DNA of 23,604 nucleotides from Acidimicrobiales bacterium (GCA_024641625.1 JAHECQ010000009.1:1-23604), one strand, 5' to 3'. Numbered from the stretch's first letter, positions 14,006 to 22,449 are shown. Translations and numbers: made by a program. The notes: generated by a model from the letters alone, not told the origin.

Positions 14006-14527
14006 TCAGTCTCCGTCGCATGCCTTCAACACGGTGCCGATCCGCCGGTCGAGGCGCCACTGCTCGGCCGGCCGATGATGATCGGCGGCCCACCCGCTGG
14101 TGATCGGAGCCGACCCGGCCTCGATCAACAGTTGCTCGCCCAGTTCGGGATGGCGGTGATAGTCGCCCAGACGACGAAGCCAGGGGGACGACGCATGGCA
14201 CCAAGGCTCGGCGTACGCGGAGGGAACGACGGCCCACCACAGGGTCGCAACCACCCGAGCCGGGGTACGCAACCCCGACACCACCTTGCCCACGTCGTGG
14301 AGCAGAGCGGCAGCCAGCACGGGTTGTGTCGCCTCACTCCCCAGTTCCGCGGCCACTGCCCTGGCCACCCCGACGGCGTGACGCCGATCGGGGTTCGACA
14401 TGCGGAACCAGAGCGCCTGCTCGGCGTCGCTGAGCCCGGCAACCGCCCAGGTCTCGTCCTCCCGTCCGGGTGGACCCGGACGAATCGCCCCGAAGAAGCG
14501 TCGCAGGAGATGCCCGGCCGGTGCCAT
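14006..14527 (-). CDS. HD-domain protein, possible phosphohydrolase
   Basis: A 173-residue protein with an HD-type metal-binding pattern: His50 (PDRRHAVGVARAV), the doublet His77-Asp78 (ALLHDVGKVV), and later histidines in DYHRHPELGEQLL and AADHHRP. HD proteins hydrolyse phosphate esters, often of nucleotides; the substrate here is unknown. The N terminus (LLRRFFGAIRPGPPG) is basic and may pack against membrane or another protein. ATG 14527 shares one base with the Nudix stop (TGATG), and GTG 14530 is an alternative, so the two genes are translationally coupled. It ends the pyrG-Nudix-HD unit. I do not recognise a named family beyond HD. Confidence 0.8.
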   Translation of the reverse strand: MAPAGHLLRRFFGAIRPGPPGREDETWAVAGLSDAEQALWFRMSNPDRRHAVGVARAVAAELGSEATQPVLAAALLHDVGKVVSGLRTPARVVATLWWAVVPSAYAEPWCHASSPWLRRLGDYHRHPELGEQLLIEAGSAPITSGWAADHHRPAEQWRLDRRIGTVLKACDGD

Positions 14528-15081
14528 CACACACCCAACAGGCGGGCTGTGGCCAACAGGCCGGCAATCGACTTGCCATCGGTGATGCGACCATCGAGCG
14601 CCATGGCCACCGCCTCGACCAGCGGGACCCGCCGCACGAGCATGTGCTCCTCTTCGAGCCCATCGGCGTGGCGCTCCACCGGCGTGAGATCGGTGGCGAG
14701 GTAGATGTGCTGCAGTTCGTCACAGAAGCCCGGAGAGTGATGGAAGTCGATCAGCCCGACGATGGTCCCCGCCCGCATGCCGATCTCCTCGGCCAGTTCC
14801 CGGGCGATGGCCGACTCGGGGTGTTCGCCGTCGACGTCGAGTTTGCCGGCTGGGATCTCCCACGAGTCGGCATCGATGGGCGCTCGATACTGGCGCACCA
14901 GATACACGTCCCCCTCGGCGATGGCCACGGCCGACACAGCTCCGGGATGGCGCACGACGTCGCGCCGGAACTCCAGACCATCGGGGTCGGCGAACCAACC
15001 GTCGTAGAAGGCCACCACCGCCCCCTGATGGACGAGTTCGTCACGAAGATGTCGGAATCGGGAAGCCGACTGGTCGGCCAT
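14527..15081 (-). CDS. Nudix hydrolase, ADP-ribose pyrophosphatase-like
   Basis: A 184-residue Nudix protein. The Nudix box lies at about residues 79-102: GKLDVDGEHP then ARELAEEIGM, with Arg94, Glu95, Glu98 and Glu99 placed as in the consensus. One extra residue sits between the first Gly and Glu. VYLVRQYRAPIDADSWEIPAG just before the box, and the later DFHHSPGFCDE, resemble ADP-ribose pyrophosphatases, which split ADP-ribose to AMP and ribose 5-phosphate. In M. tuberculosis the gene after pyrG (Rv1700) is also an ADP-ribose pyrophosphatase, which supports this. It starts 11 bases after the pyrG stop and overlaps the HD gene. Confidence 0.88.
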   Translation of the reverse strand: MADQSASRFRHLRDELVHQGAVVAFYDGWFADPDGLEFRRDVVRHPGAVSAVAIAEGDVYLVRQYRAPIDADSWEIPAGKLDVDGEHPESAIARELAEEIGMRAGTIVGLIDFHHSPGFCDELQHIYLATDLTPVERHADGLEEEHMLVRRVPLVEAVAMALDGRITDGKSIAGLLATARLLGV

Positions 15082-15092
15082 CGACGAGGACG

Positions 15093-16763
15093 CTACTGAA
15101 CGGTTGCCGTCACATCGATGGCGGCCGGAAACCGCTCGGGATGCTTCGTCCTGGCCTCTCGCAGCGATGCGGCGATGAAGGCGTCGAACAGCGGTGCCGG
15201 ACGGTTGGGGCGGCTCTTCAGTTCGGGATGGGCCTGTGTCCCGATCCAGAACGGATGAGACGACAGCTCGATGAACTCGACCAGTCGACCATCGGGCGAA
15301 TTCCCCGAACAGCGGAATCCGCCAGGGCCGTTCTCGTACCGGCTCCGGTACTTGGGGTTGAACTCATAGCGGTGGCGGTGCCGTTCCTGAATGACAGTGT
15401 CGCCGTAGATGTTCGCCACCTGGCTGCCGGGGTCGAGCACCGCCACGTACGCGCCGAGGCGCATGGTGCCGCCGAGGTCGGTGATGTCGCGTTGGGCGGC
15501 CATGAGGTCGATGACCGGATGAGGGGTCGTGTGGTCCTGGGTGTCGAACTCCGACGAATTCGCCCCGGACAGCCCGAGGACATGGCGACCATATTCGATG
15601 GTCATCACCTGCATGCCCAGGCACAGCCCGAGGCACGGTTGGCTGTTCTCCCGGGCGAAGCGAGCTGCCTCGATCTTGCCCTCGACCCCTCGCTCGCCGA
15701 AGCCTCCGGGAAGGACGATGCCATCGAGATGTCCCAACATCTCCTCGACCAGCAGACCTTCGACGTGATCGGACATGACCCACTCGATCGTGAGGTCGAC
15801 CGAATTGCGGATGGCGGCATGCCGCAACGATTCGGCCACCGACAGGTACGCATCGGGCAAGGTGATGTACTTGCCGACGATGCCGATCGTGAGCGGCAAC
15901 GACGCGTGGTCGGCCTGGGCCACCATTGCCTTCCACTCGGTGAGGTCGGGCTGGGGACAGCGATCGAAGCCGATCAGCCGACAGACGTAGTCGTCGAGTC
16001 CCTCGTCGTGCATGGTGAGCGGAATCTCGTACAGGCTTGCCGCGTCCGGGGCACACACGATGCCGTCGAGCGGGACATCACACAGGTTCGAGATCTTCGA
16101 ACGTAGACCCTCGGAGATGCGCCGGTCCGAACGGCAGACGATGACGTCGGGCTGGATGCCGCGACTTCGCAGCTCGGTGACCGAGTGCTGGGTGGGCTTC
16201 GTCTTCTGTTCGCCGGCCGGTCCGATGAACGGGACCAGGGTGACGTGGACGTAGCACACGTTCTCGCGGCCCACGTCGAGACGGAACTGACGGATGGCCT
16301 CGAGGAACGGCAGGATCTCGATGTCACCGACGGTGCCGCCCACCTCGGTGATGACGACATCGACGTCATCAGAGGCGAGGGCCACGATCCGTCGCTTGAT
16401 CTCGTCGGTGATGTGAGGAATGACCTGGACCGTCTTACCCAGGTAGTCGCCTCGACGCTCGGCGGCGATCACCGAGGAGTAGATGCTGCCGGTGGTGGCG
16501 TTCGATGCCCGAGTGAGCGACTCGTCGATGAATCGCTCGTAGTGGCCGAGGTCGAGGTCGGTCTCGCCACCGTCGTCGGTGACGTACACCTCGCCGTGCT
16601 CGAAGGGATTCATCGTGCCGGGGTCGACGTTCAGGTAGGGGTCGAGCTTCTGCATCGTGACCCGCAGCCCTCTCGATTTCAGGAGTCGCCCGAGGGACGA
16701 GGCAGTGAGCCCCTTCCCGAGAGAACTCACAACGCCCCCGGTTACGAAGATGTGTTTGGTCAT
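15093..16763 (-). CDS. pyrG: CTP synthase
   Basis: PyrG makes CTP from UTP, ATP and glutamine in the cytoplasm. The N-terminal synthetase domain opens with KHIFVTGGVVSSLGKG and has KLDPYLNVDPGTMNPFEHGE and EVGGTVGDIE. The C-terminal glutamine amidotransferase has the nucleophile loop PCLGLCLGMQ and a closing HPE (QAHPELKSRP). The length of 556 residues is normal. I choose ATG 16763 over an in-frame codon at 16778 because the family begins MTKHIFVTGG and AGGAG lies 6 bases upstream. A possible -10 box TAGCGT (16791-16796, minus) would give a short leader. It is divergent from the acuI-like gene and is followed by the Nudix and HD genes. Confidence 0.97.
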   Translation of the reverse strand: MTKHIFVTGGVVSSLGKGLTASSLGRLLKSRGLRVTMQKLDPYLNVDPGTMNPFEHGEVYVTDDGGETDLDLGHYERFIDESLTRASNATTGSIYSSVIAAERRGDYLGKTVQVIPHITDEIKRRIVALASDDVDVVITEVGGTVGDIEILPFLEAIRQFRLDVGRENVCYVHVTLVPFIGPAGEQKTKPTQHSVTELRSRGIQPDVIVCRSDRRISEGLRSKISNLCDVPLDGIVCAPDAASLYEIPLTMHDEGLDDYVCRLIGFDRCPQPDLTEWKAMVAQADHASLPLTIGIVGKYITLPDAYLSVAESLRHAAIRNSVDLTIEWVMSDHVEGLLVEEMLGHLDGIVLPGGFGERGVEGKIEAARFARENSQPCLGLCLGMQVMTIEYGRHVLGLSGANSSEFDTQDHTTPHPVIDLMAAQRDITDLGGTMRLGAYVAVLDPGSQVANIYGDTVIQERHRHRYEFNPKYRSRYENGPGGFRCSGNSPDGRLVEFIELSSHPFWIGTQAHPELKSRPNRPAPLFDAFIAASLREARTKHPERFPAAIDVTATVQ

Positions 16764-16885
16764 CACCGCTCCTGTCACTTCGCTCCGTGCACGCTAGCGC
16801 AGCCGGATCGTCGTGCGGTGACCTGTGCCGCCTGTCCCTCCCGGCGTCGAGGTCCGGCCGGTGAAACGGGCTGATACCTGTTGGT

Positions 16886-16901
16886 CGAACCCCTCGGTTC
16901 G
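16886..16901. promoter_or_regulatory. Small inverted repeat in the pyrG/acuI divergent region
   Basis: CGAACC (16886-16891) and GGTTCG (16896-16901) are perfect arms around CCTC. It ends 4 bases before the candidate -10 box of the acuI-like gene, so it could be an operator covering that promoter. It is short and may be chance. Confidence 0.3.
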
Positions 16902-16905
16902 CCAG

Positions 16906-16911
16906 TACGGT
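16906..16911 (+). promoter_or_regulatory. Candidate -10 box for a leaderless acuI-like transcript
   Basis: TACGGT fits TANNNT and ends 8 bases before ATG 16920. No ribosome binding site is present between them. TTGGTC at 16881-16886 could be a -35 box with a 19-base spacer. Confidence 0.38.
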
Positions 16912-16919
16912 GACGACCC

Positions 16920-17933
16920 ATGAGCCCAGACGCCACCTTCACCGCCCTTCTCCTCGACCAGGCAGAGGGCCCCGACGGAAAGCCTGCCTATTCCAGTCAG
17001 GTCACCGAACTCGAGAACTCGCGCCTTCCCGAGGGTGACGTCACCGTCTCGGTCGAGTACTCCTCGCTCAACTACAAGGACGGCATGGTCCTCTCGGGGA
17101 TCGGACGCCTCGTCTCCACCTATCCGCACGTACCCGGCATCGATCTCGCCGGAACGGTCGAGTCCTCCGATCACCCCGACTTCGCCGCCGGCGACAAGGT
17201 CGTGCTCACCGGGTATCGCGTCGGCGAGGTCTGGTGGGGTGGCTACGCCACTCGCGCCAGGGTGAAGGGCGCCTGGCTGGTCAAGCTTCCTGACGGGCTC
17301 AGCACCCGTCAGGCGATGTCGGTCGGCACCGCCGGGTTCACCGCCATGCAGGCACTGGTCGCCCTCGAGCAACACGGCCTCACGGCCGGACAACCGCTCC
17401 TGGTCACCGGTGCCTCCGGTGGCGTCGGTTCCTCTGCGGTGCTCTGGGGTTCGCTCGCTGGACATCATGTGGTCGCATCGACCGGACGACCCGAGAATGC
17501 CGAGGAGTTGAAGGCGCTCGGCGCAGCCGAGGTCATCGACCGCAGCGAGATCGCCGAGAACCCCACTCGTCCGCTGTTGTCGGAGCGTTGGGCCGGATGC
17601 ATCGATGCCGTCGGGGGCGACACGCTCGCTCACGTTCTGGCCGAGATGATGTACAAGGGTTCGGTGGCGGCCTGCGGACTGGCCGGCGGCAACACCCTGC
17701 CGACCACCGTCATCCCGTTCCTCCTTCGCGGGGTCAACCTGCTCGGCATCGACTCGGTGATGGCCCCCAACGCCGAACGAGTGGCGGTCTGGGGTCGTGT
17801 GGCCCAAGTCGTCGATGCCGACAAGCTCGAAGCGCTCACCACCGAGGTGGGCCTGGCCGATCTGTCGGCGCTCGCCCCCGAGATCCTGGCCGGCAAGGTC
17901 AAGGGTCGCACGATCGTCGCCACCCAACGCTGA
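16920..17933 (+). CDS. acuI: Zinc-free MDR oxidoreductase, acryloyl-CoA reductase-like (AcuI/YhdH)
   Basis: A 337-residue medium-chain dehydrogenase/reductase of the YhdH/YhfP/AcuI group. The N-terminal EYSSLNYKDGMVLSG and PHVPGIDLAGTV, and GYRVGEVWWGGYATRARVKG, are hallmarks. The NADPH-binding motif is LVTGASGGVGSSAV, near residues 161-174, and CGLAGGNTLPTTVIPFLLRGVNLLGIDS is also typical. AcuI reduces acryloyl-CoA to propionyl-CoA, which detoxifies acrylate from DMSP or 3-hydroxypropionate metabolism; that substrate is inferred from family only. No DMSP lyase or CoA ligase is nearby. It heads a plus-strand run with the serine hydrolase 22 bases downstream. The start has a TANNNT box and no Shine-Dalgarno sequence. 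Confidence 0.86.
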   Translation: MSPDATFTALLLDQAEGPDGKPAYSSQVTELENSRLPEGDVTVSVEYSSLNYKDGMVLSGIGRLVSTYPHVPGIDLAGTVESSDHPDFAAGDKVVLTGYRVGEVWWGGYATRARVKGAWLVKLPDGLSTRQAMSVGTAGFTAMQALVALEQHGLTAGQPLLVTGASGGVGSSAVLWGSLAGHHVVASTGRPENAEELKALGAAEVIDRSEIAENPTRPLLSERWAGCIDAVGGDTLAHVLAEMMYKGSVAACGLAGGNTLPTTVIPFLLRGVNLLGIDSVMAPNAERVAVWGRVAQVVDADKLEALTTEVGLADLSALAPEILAGKVKGRTIVATQR

Positions 17934-17955
17934 GGACCCAAGGACCGCCGAGACC

Positions 17956-19188
17956 ATGACCTCACTCGAAATCTCCGATCCCTCCGAACTCGGTTTCGAT
18001 CCGGCCCGCCTGGCCGCCATCGACACCTTCATCAACGACAAGTACCTCCTCACCGGCCGCTATCCCGGCTACACGCTGCTCGTCTCCCGCGGCGGCAAGA
18101 TCGCGCATCTCTCCCACCAGGGCTATGCGCCCGATGCGATCTTTCGGTTCTTCTCCATGACCAAGCCCATCACGTCGGTGGCGCTTCTCATGTTGCTCGA
18201 AAAGGGCAAGTTCCAACTGGGCGATCCCGTGCATGCGTACCTGCCCGAGTTCACCGACCAGCGAGTGTGGCAGGACGGCACATCCACCAACTTCACGACG
18301 AAACCGGCCGATCGGCCGATGAACATCCAGGATCTTCTCACCCACACGTCCGGTCTGACCTACGGGTTCATGGGTCGCCACCCGCTCGATGCCATCTATC
18401 GGGCCCGCGGACTCGACCGCACATCGGGCCAAACCCTGGCCGAGGTGTGCGCCGGACTGGCCGAGACCCCGCTGCTGTTCTCACCGGGCACGCAGTGGAG
18501 CTACAGCATGGCCACCGATGTCTGCGGCCGACTGGTCGAGGTCATCGGCGAACAGTCACTGGACGAGTACTTCCAGCAGCACATCTTCACTCCGCTCGGC
18601 ATGGTCGACACCGCCTTCTGGGTCGGCGATGCCAAGGCGGGTCGCCTGGTGGGCAACTACGCCGAGCCATCGCTGTCCCCGTTCGGGGTTCCGGAAGGCT
18701 CGACCGGGCGTATGGCGCTGATCGACGACGGAGGCAACGACAGCCCGTACCGGTCGCCTCCCGACATGCTCTCCGGCGGCGGAGGACTCACCTCGACCGT
18801 GGCCGACTATCACCGTTTCACCCAGATGCTCCTTCGGGGGGGCGAGCTCGACGGTGCCCGCATCCTGGGGCGCCGGACGGTCGCCTACGCCACCGGCAAT
18901 CACCTCCGTGGCGGCAACGATCTCGCCTCCATGGGTCAGCCCGTGTTCTCCGAGACGAACTACAACGGCATCGGTTTCGGGCTCGGCTTCTCGGTGGTGC
19001 TCGATCCGGCCAAGGCTCAGGTGATGAGCTCGCCCGGAGAGTTCGGCTGGGGCGGTGCGGCCTCCACGGTCTTTTGGGTCGACCCCAGCGAGGAGATCAC
19101 CGTCATCGGCCTCACCCAGCTGATGCCATCGTCTGCCTACCCGATCCGGGCCGAGCTTCGCTCGCTGGTCAACAGTGCCCTCGTCTGA
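17956..19188 (+). CDS. Beta-lactamase-fold serine hydrolase (EstB-like)
   Basis: A 410-residue protein of the beta-lactamase/esterase/D-Ala-D-Ala carboxypeptidase family (PF00144). The catalytic SxxK is SMTK at residues 67-70. The tyrosine motif region is GTQWSYSMATDVCGRLVEV, with YSM in place of the YxN of true class C beta-lactamases, as in many esterases of this family. GWGGAAST near the C terminus takes the third motif position. There is no signal peptide, so it is probably cytoplasmic and an esterase rather than an antibiotic beta-lactamase; its substrate is unknown. ATG 17956 is chosen since homology starts nearby and AAGGA precedes it; a longer frame upstream overlaps acuI. It is probably co-transcribed with acuI and the AcpH-like gene. 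Confidence 0.88.
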   Translation: MTSLEISDPSELGFDPARLAAIDTFINDKYLLTGRYPGYTLLVSRGGKIAHLSHQGYAPDAIFRFFSMTKPITSVALLMLLEKGKFQLGDPVHAYLPEFTDQRVWQDGTSTNFTTKPADRPMNIQDLLTHTSGLTYGFMGRHPLDAIYRARGLDRTSGQTLAEVCAGLAETPLLFSPGTQWSYSMATDVCGRLVEVIGEQSLDEYFQQHIFTPLGMVDTAFWVGDAKAGRLVGNYAEPSLSPFGVPEGSTGRMALIDDGGNDSPYRSPPDMLSGGGGLTSTVADYHRFTQMLLRGGELDGARILGRRTVAYATGNHLRGGNDLASMGQPVFSETNYNGIGFGLGFSVVLDPAKAQVMSSPGEFGWGGAASTVFWVDPSEEITVIGLTQLMPSSAYPIRAELRSLVNSALV

Positions 19189-19203
19189 GGGGAGGCCCTT
19201 GCC

Positions 19204-19896
19204 CTGAACGTCGGCAGCCACATCATCGTCGCCTCCCGGCTCACCCGGTTCGATCATGTCGATCATCTCGGGGAATTGTGCCTCGGCGCGGCGCTCCCCG
19301 ACTTCGCAGCCATGGGGCGATTCCATCTGCAGCCGCACTCTGCGCCTGAACACGACGCTCCGGGAGAGATCCATGACGGTGTTGCCGTTATTCGCCTCGG
19401 GGTCACCGTCCATCACCGCACCGACGAGATCTTCCACCAACACCCCTGGTTCACGCAGCGTGTGCGTTCGCTGCGAAGGGATCTCGAGGCTGCGGGACTC
19501 GATCGGGGTGCAGCCAGGGCCATCGCACACGTCGGCCCGGAGATGCTGCTCGATGGGGCCCTCCTCCCCGACGCTCGGGAGTCGATCGATGTCACCTTCG
19601 GGGCACTCGAACGCCACCGCCCAAGGCTGGGGAGCTGGGTGGAACGCACCATCGACTGGCAACGCCATCTCGACCGGCTCATCGCCCACCGACTACCGAC
19701 CGACTATGACGATCCGGCTCAGGTCGCCCGTCGCCTGCTGCGGATTCTGGAGCACCGACCCCGCTTGGGCTTCGCCGCCGACCAACTGCCGATGGTCGTC
19801 GGGCTGCTCGGCCGGCGTCAGGCCTCGATCGTGGACACCGCAGGAGAGTTCGTGGCCGACGTCGTCGACCGTGTCGAGTCCGTGTTCAGGGGCTGA
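19204..19896 (+). CDS. AcpH/DUF479-like protein, probable CTG start
   Basis: The frame resembles acyl carrier protein phosphodiesterase (AcpH, DUF479) weakly but along its length: GAALPDFAAMG near residues 29-38, VTVHHRTDEIFHQHPWF at about 67-83, and GPEMLLDGALLPD near 113-125. AcpH removes the phosphopantetheine arm from ACP; whether this protein does so is unproved. The matching N terminus extends back to position 19204, where the codon is CTG. A strong ribosome binding site, GGGGAGG (19189-19195), is 8 bases before it. TTG 19276 is the first conventional start in frame but would remove 24 residues including conserved-looking ones; TTG 19199 is out of frame and stops at once. It follows the hydrolase by 15 bases and converges with recN. 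Confidence 0.68.
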   Translation: MNVGSHIIVASRLTRFDHVDHLGELCLGAALPDFAAMGRFHLQPHSAPEHDAPGEIHDGVAVIRLGVTVHHRTDEIFHQHPWFTQRVRSLRRDLEAAGLDRGAARAIAHVGPEMLLDGALLPDARESIDVTFGALERHRPRLGSWVERTIDWQRHLDRLIAHRLPTDYDDPAQVARRLLRILEHRPRLGFAADQLPMVVGLLGRRQASIVDTAGEFVADVVDRVESVFRG

Positions 19897-19898
19897 TC

Positions 19899-19918
19899 CC
19901 GCCCGGCCGGTAGGGCGG
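19899..19918. terminator. Hairpin between the AcpH-like gene and recN
   Basis: CCGCCC (19899-19904) and GGGCGG (19913-19918) form a 6-bp GC stem with an 8-base loop, filling the 23 bases between the two convergent stop codons. It can act in both directions. No T tract follows. Confidence 0.55.
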
Positions 19919-19919
19919 C

Positions 19920-21509
19920 TCAGCCACCGGCCTTCTGTGACTGGGCCTCGACCATGAGCTCCTGGGCGTGGCGACGCGCGGTCGACGAGTTCGGTTGCCC
20001 CGACAGCATGCGAGCCAGCTCCGTCCGACGCTCATCGTCGTTCAGCAGGCGAATCTCCGAACGAGTATCGTCCTCGCCCTGCGACTTCTCCACCACCAGG
20101 TGGGCGTCGGCGAATGCCGCGACCTGTGGCAAATGAGTGACAACGAGCACCTGATGTCGATCGGCCAGAGCAGCGAGGGCGCGCCCCACGGCAAAGCCGG
20201 CCTGGCCGCCGATGCCGGCGTCGACCTCGTCGAACACCAGGATCGGCGGCGCTTCTGACAACACGCTCCGCAGCGCGAGCATGGTCCGGGCCAGCTCGCC
20301 ACCCGAGGCAACCTTCGACAGGGCCTGCAGGGGCGCACCCGGATTGGCGGCCAGCTCATAGACGACCTGAGCTCCGTCGGCTCCCTCGACGCGCACACCG
20401 ACGCGCGCTCGCTCCATGGCCAAGGAAGGAAGATGTGCTTCGATTGCCTCGGCCAGCAGCGGGGCGGCTCGACGTCGGGTATCACCCACCTCCCGTTCGG
20501 CCTCGGACACTTCGACATCGGCCGCTCGTCGCTCGGCATCCAACTGTGCCGCCCGCTCGTCATGGCCTTCGAGCTCGACCAGGCGAGCGTGAAGGAGGTC
20601 GCGTTCTTCCATCACGTCGCTCAGCGTCTCACCGTACTTGCGGCACAGCTGGTGAAGCAGCCGCCGACGCTCCTGGACCCCGGCCAAGGTGTCGGGGTCG
20701 GGCTCGATGCCTTCCATGACCCCTCGCAGGGTGTCCGCCGCGTCCTCGAGCTCGGCCAAGAGGTTCACCAACCGCTGAGCGACCTCCTGGAACGGCGACC
20801 GGCCCTGGATCCGGGCGGCAGCGGTGGCCAACCGATCCCGCACCCCATCGTCGTCGACGATCAGGGCCAAGGCCGCTTCGGCGGCCTCGACGTGATCCAC
20901 GGCATTGGCCAAGGTGTCCTCGGCCTGCTCGAGCTGCGCATCCTCATCGACATCGGCGACTTCGGCGGCATCGATCTCGTCGACCTGATAGCGCAGCAGG
21001 TCCAGCTCGCGCGCCCGGGTACGAGGATCGCCCCCCAGTTCGTCCAGGGCATCGTCGAGCGTCTTCAGCACAGCCCTGGCGTGATGAAGACGCTCGAGAT
21101 CGACCTGACCGAATTGATCGAGCGCGGCCCGCTGAGCTTCGACTCCGAGCAGCGACTGGTGATCGTGTTGCCCATGCAGATCGACCAGACGGGCGCCCAA
21201 GTCCGCCAACGACCCGGCGGTCGCCGGTCGGCCATTCACATAGGCCCGAGAACGTCCGACCGCCGAGACGACCCGGGTGAGGACGATCTCCTCTCCCTCG
21301 AGCTCGAACCGGCCATCGACCACGGCTTCGTCACATCCGGGTCGGACCAGACCGGGGTGGGCGCGACCGCCCACCAGCAGATCGATGGCGTCGACCAAGA
21401 GGGTCTTGCCTGCGCCGGTTTCCCCGGTCAGGGCAATGAGTCCGACCGGCATCGTCAGGGTCGCGTGTCCGATGACTCCCAGGTCGGTGACGGACAGCTC
21501 GAGCAACAT
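19920..21509 (-). CDS. recN: DNA repair protein RecN
   Basis: RecN is an SMC-like ATPase that helps join ends in double-strand break repair. Walker A is GETGAGKT at residues 29-36, the ABC signature region is SKVASGGELARTMLALR, and Walker B is ILVFDEVDAGIGG. Between them are long Glu/Ala/Leu/Arg-rich segments expected to form an antiparallel coiled coil. DLHGQHDHQSLL is a RecN hallmark. At 529 residues it is slightly shorter than E. coli RecN (553). It lies 43 bases downstream of nadK, as in many actinobacteria, and ends at the bidirectional hairpin. Nothing unusual is seen in the ATPase motifs. Confidence 0.95.
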   Translation of the reverse strand: MLLELSVTDLGVIGHATLTMPVGLIALTGETGAGKTLLVDAIDLLVGGRAHPGLVRPGCDEAVVDGRFELEGEEIVLTRVVSAVGRSRAYVNGRPATAGSLADLGARLVDLHGQHDHQSLLGVEAQRAALDQFGQVDLERLHHARAVLKTLDDALDELGGDPRTRARELDLLRYQVDEIDAAEVADVDEDAQLEQAEDTLANAVDHVEAAEAALALIVDDDGVRDRLATAAARIQGRSPFQEVAQRLVNLLAELEDAADTLRGVMEGIEPDPDTLAGVQERRRLLHQLCRKYGETLSDVMEERDLLHARLVELEGHDERAAQLDAERRAADVEVSEAEREVGDTRRRAAPLLAEAIEAHLPSLAMERARVGVRVEGADGAQVVYELAANPGAPLQALSKVASGGELARTMLALRSVLSEAPPILVFDEVDAGIGGQAGFAVGRALAALADRHQVLVVTHLPQVAAFADAHLVVEKSQGEDDTRSEIRLLNDDERRTELARMLSGQPNSSTARRHAQELMVEAQSQKAGG

Positions 21510-21552
21510 GGTTTGGTCTCGGTCCCTCGGGATCGTTGGCAGGGCGACCGCG

Positions 21553-22449
21553 TCAGCGGTCGGACAGTCCGAACTTCTCTTTCAGGATGCTATGGAAGTC
21601 GCGGTCGCCCCCCACCACGAACCGCGCTCGACGCGAGGATGCGGTACAGGTGACGGAGTCACCCGGCGCCAGGGTGGCGATGGGGCGACCATCGACGGCC
21701 ACCAAGCCATCCCGATAACCGGCAACGGCAAGGCGGACCTCGCTCGAGGGCGCGAGCACCAGGGACCGATCGAACACCATGTGGGGCGCAACCGGCGTGA
21801 TCAGCAAGGCCTCGAATTCGGGCTCCACGATCGGGCCTCCGGCCGACAGCGAATACGCAGTGCTGCCGGTGGGGGTCGAGACGATGACGCCATCGGCCAG
21901 ATAGCGGGTGAAATGCCGGCCCGAGATCGATGCGTCAATGGTGAGCGAGCGAGTATTGGTCGAAGCGACCACTACCACCTCGTTGAGCGCGAACTCGGTG
22001 GTCGGCGACGACGATCCGCCGACTGACGATCGACTCGATTGATGCACGGTCACCTCGAGCAACATCCGCTCCTGGATCCGCGCCTTGCCGCCGAGCCAGG
22101 CGTCGAGCGTCGCTTCGAGATGTTCGGGATCGACCTCGGTCAGATATCCCAGTTGACCCGCGTTCACCCCTACCACCGGCACCTCGGCCTCGGCCGTGAG
22201 CTGCACCGCTCGGAGCATGGTGCCATCGCCGCCGAGGCTCAGACACAGATCAAGGCCTGCCCCGAAGGCATCGGCGCACACCGACTCGACCGAGCCGAGC
22301 AAGGAGCCGACGGACTCGATGTCCTCGTCGAGCACCCGCAGGGTGGCGTCGTGTGCGTTCGCCCAGGCCCATACCCTCTGGGCCAGATCCGCCACCTCGT
22401 CACGGTGATGATGCAGCACCATGCCCACCGAGAGTCGACCTGTGGTCAT
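21553..22449 (-). CDS. nadK: NAD kinase
   Basis: NadK phosphorylates NAD to NADP. The GGDGT motif is at residues 73-77 (LSLGGDGTMLRAVQ), with Asp75 as the expected catalytic residue. VVGVNAGQLGYLTEV, FALNEVVV and DGVIVSTPTGSTAYSLSAGGPIV are all family blocks in the right order. The length of 298 residues is normal. ATG 22449 overlaps the tlyA stop by 4 bases (ATGA); the much longer open frame upstream only shadows tlyA. The middle has a small Ser-rich insert (QSSRSSVGGSSSP) at the usual variable position. The tlyA-nadK-recN order is classical for actinobacteria and bacilli. Confidence 0.96.
   Translation of the reverse strand: MTTGRLSVGMVLHHHRDEVADLAQRVWAWANAHDATLRVLDEDIESVGSLLGSVESVCADAFGAGLDLCLSLGGDGTMLRAVQLTAEAEVPVVGVNAGQLGYLTEVDPEHLEATLDAWLGGKARIQERMLLEVTVHQSSRSSVGGSSSPTTEFALNEVVVVASTNTRSLTIDASISGRHFTRYLADGVIVSTPTGSTAYSLSAGGPIVEPEFEALLITPVAPHMVFDRSLVLAPSSEVRLAVAGYRDGLVAVDGRPIATLAPGDSVTCTASSRRARFVVGGDRDFHSILKEKFGLSDR

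Noticed and set aside
17956..19188. Antibiotic resistance beta-lactamase
   Set aside because: SxxK is present but there is no signal peptide, and the second motif is YSM rather than YxN; an esterase-like role fits better.
18267..19349. Second plus-strand frame of 360 codons overlapping the serine hydrolase
   Set aside because: It is Arg/His-rich out-of-frame sequence; the hydrolase motifs are in the other frame.
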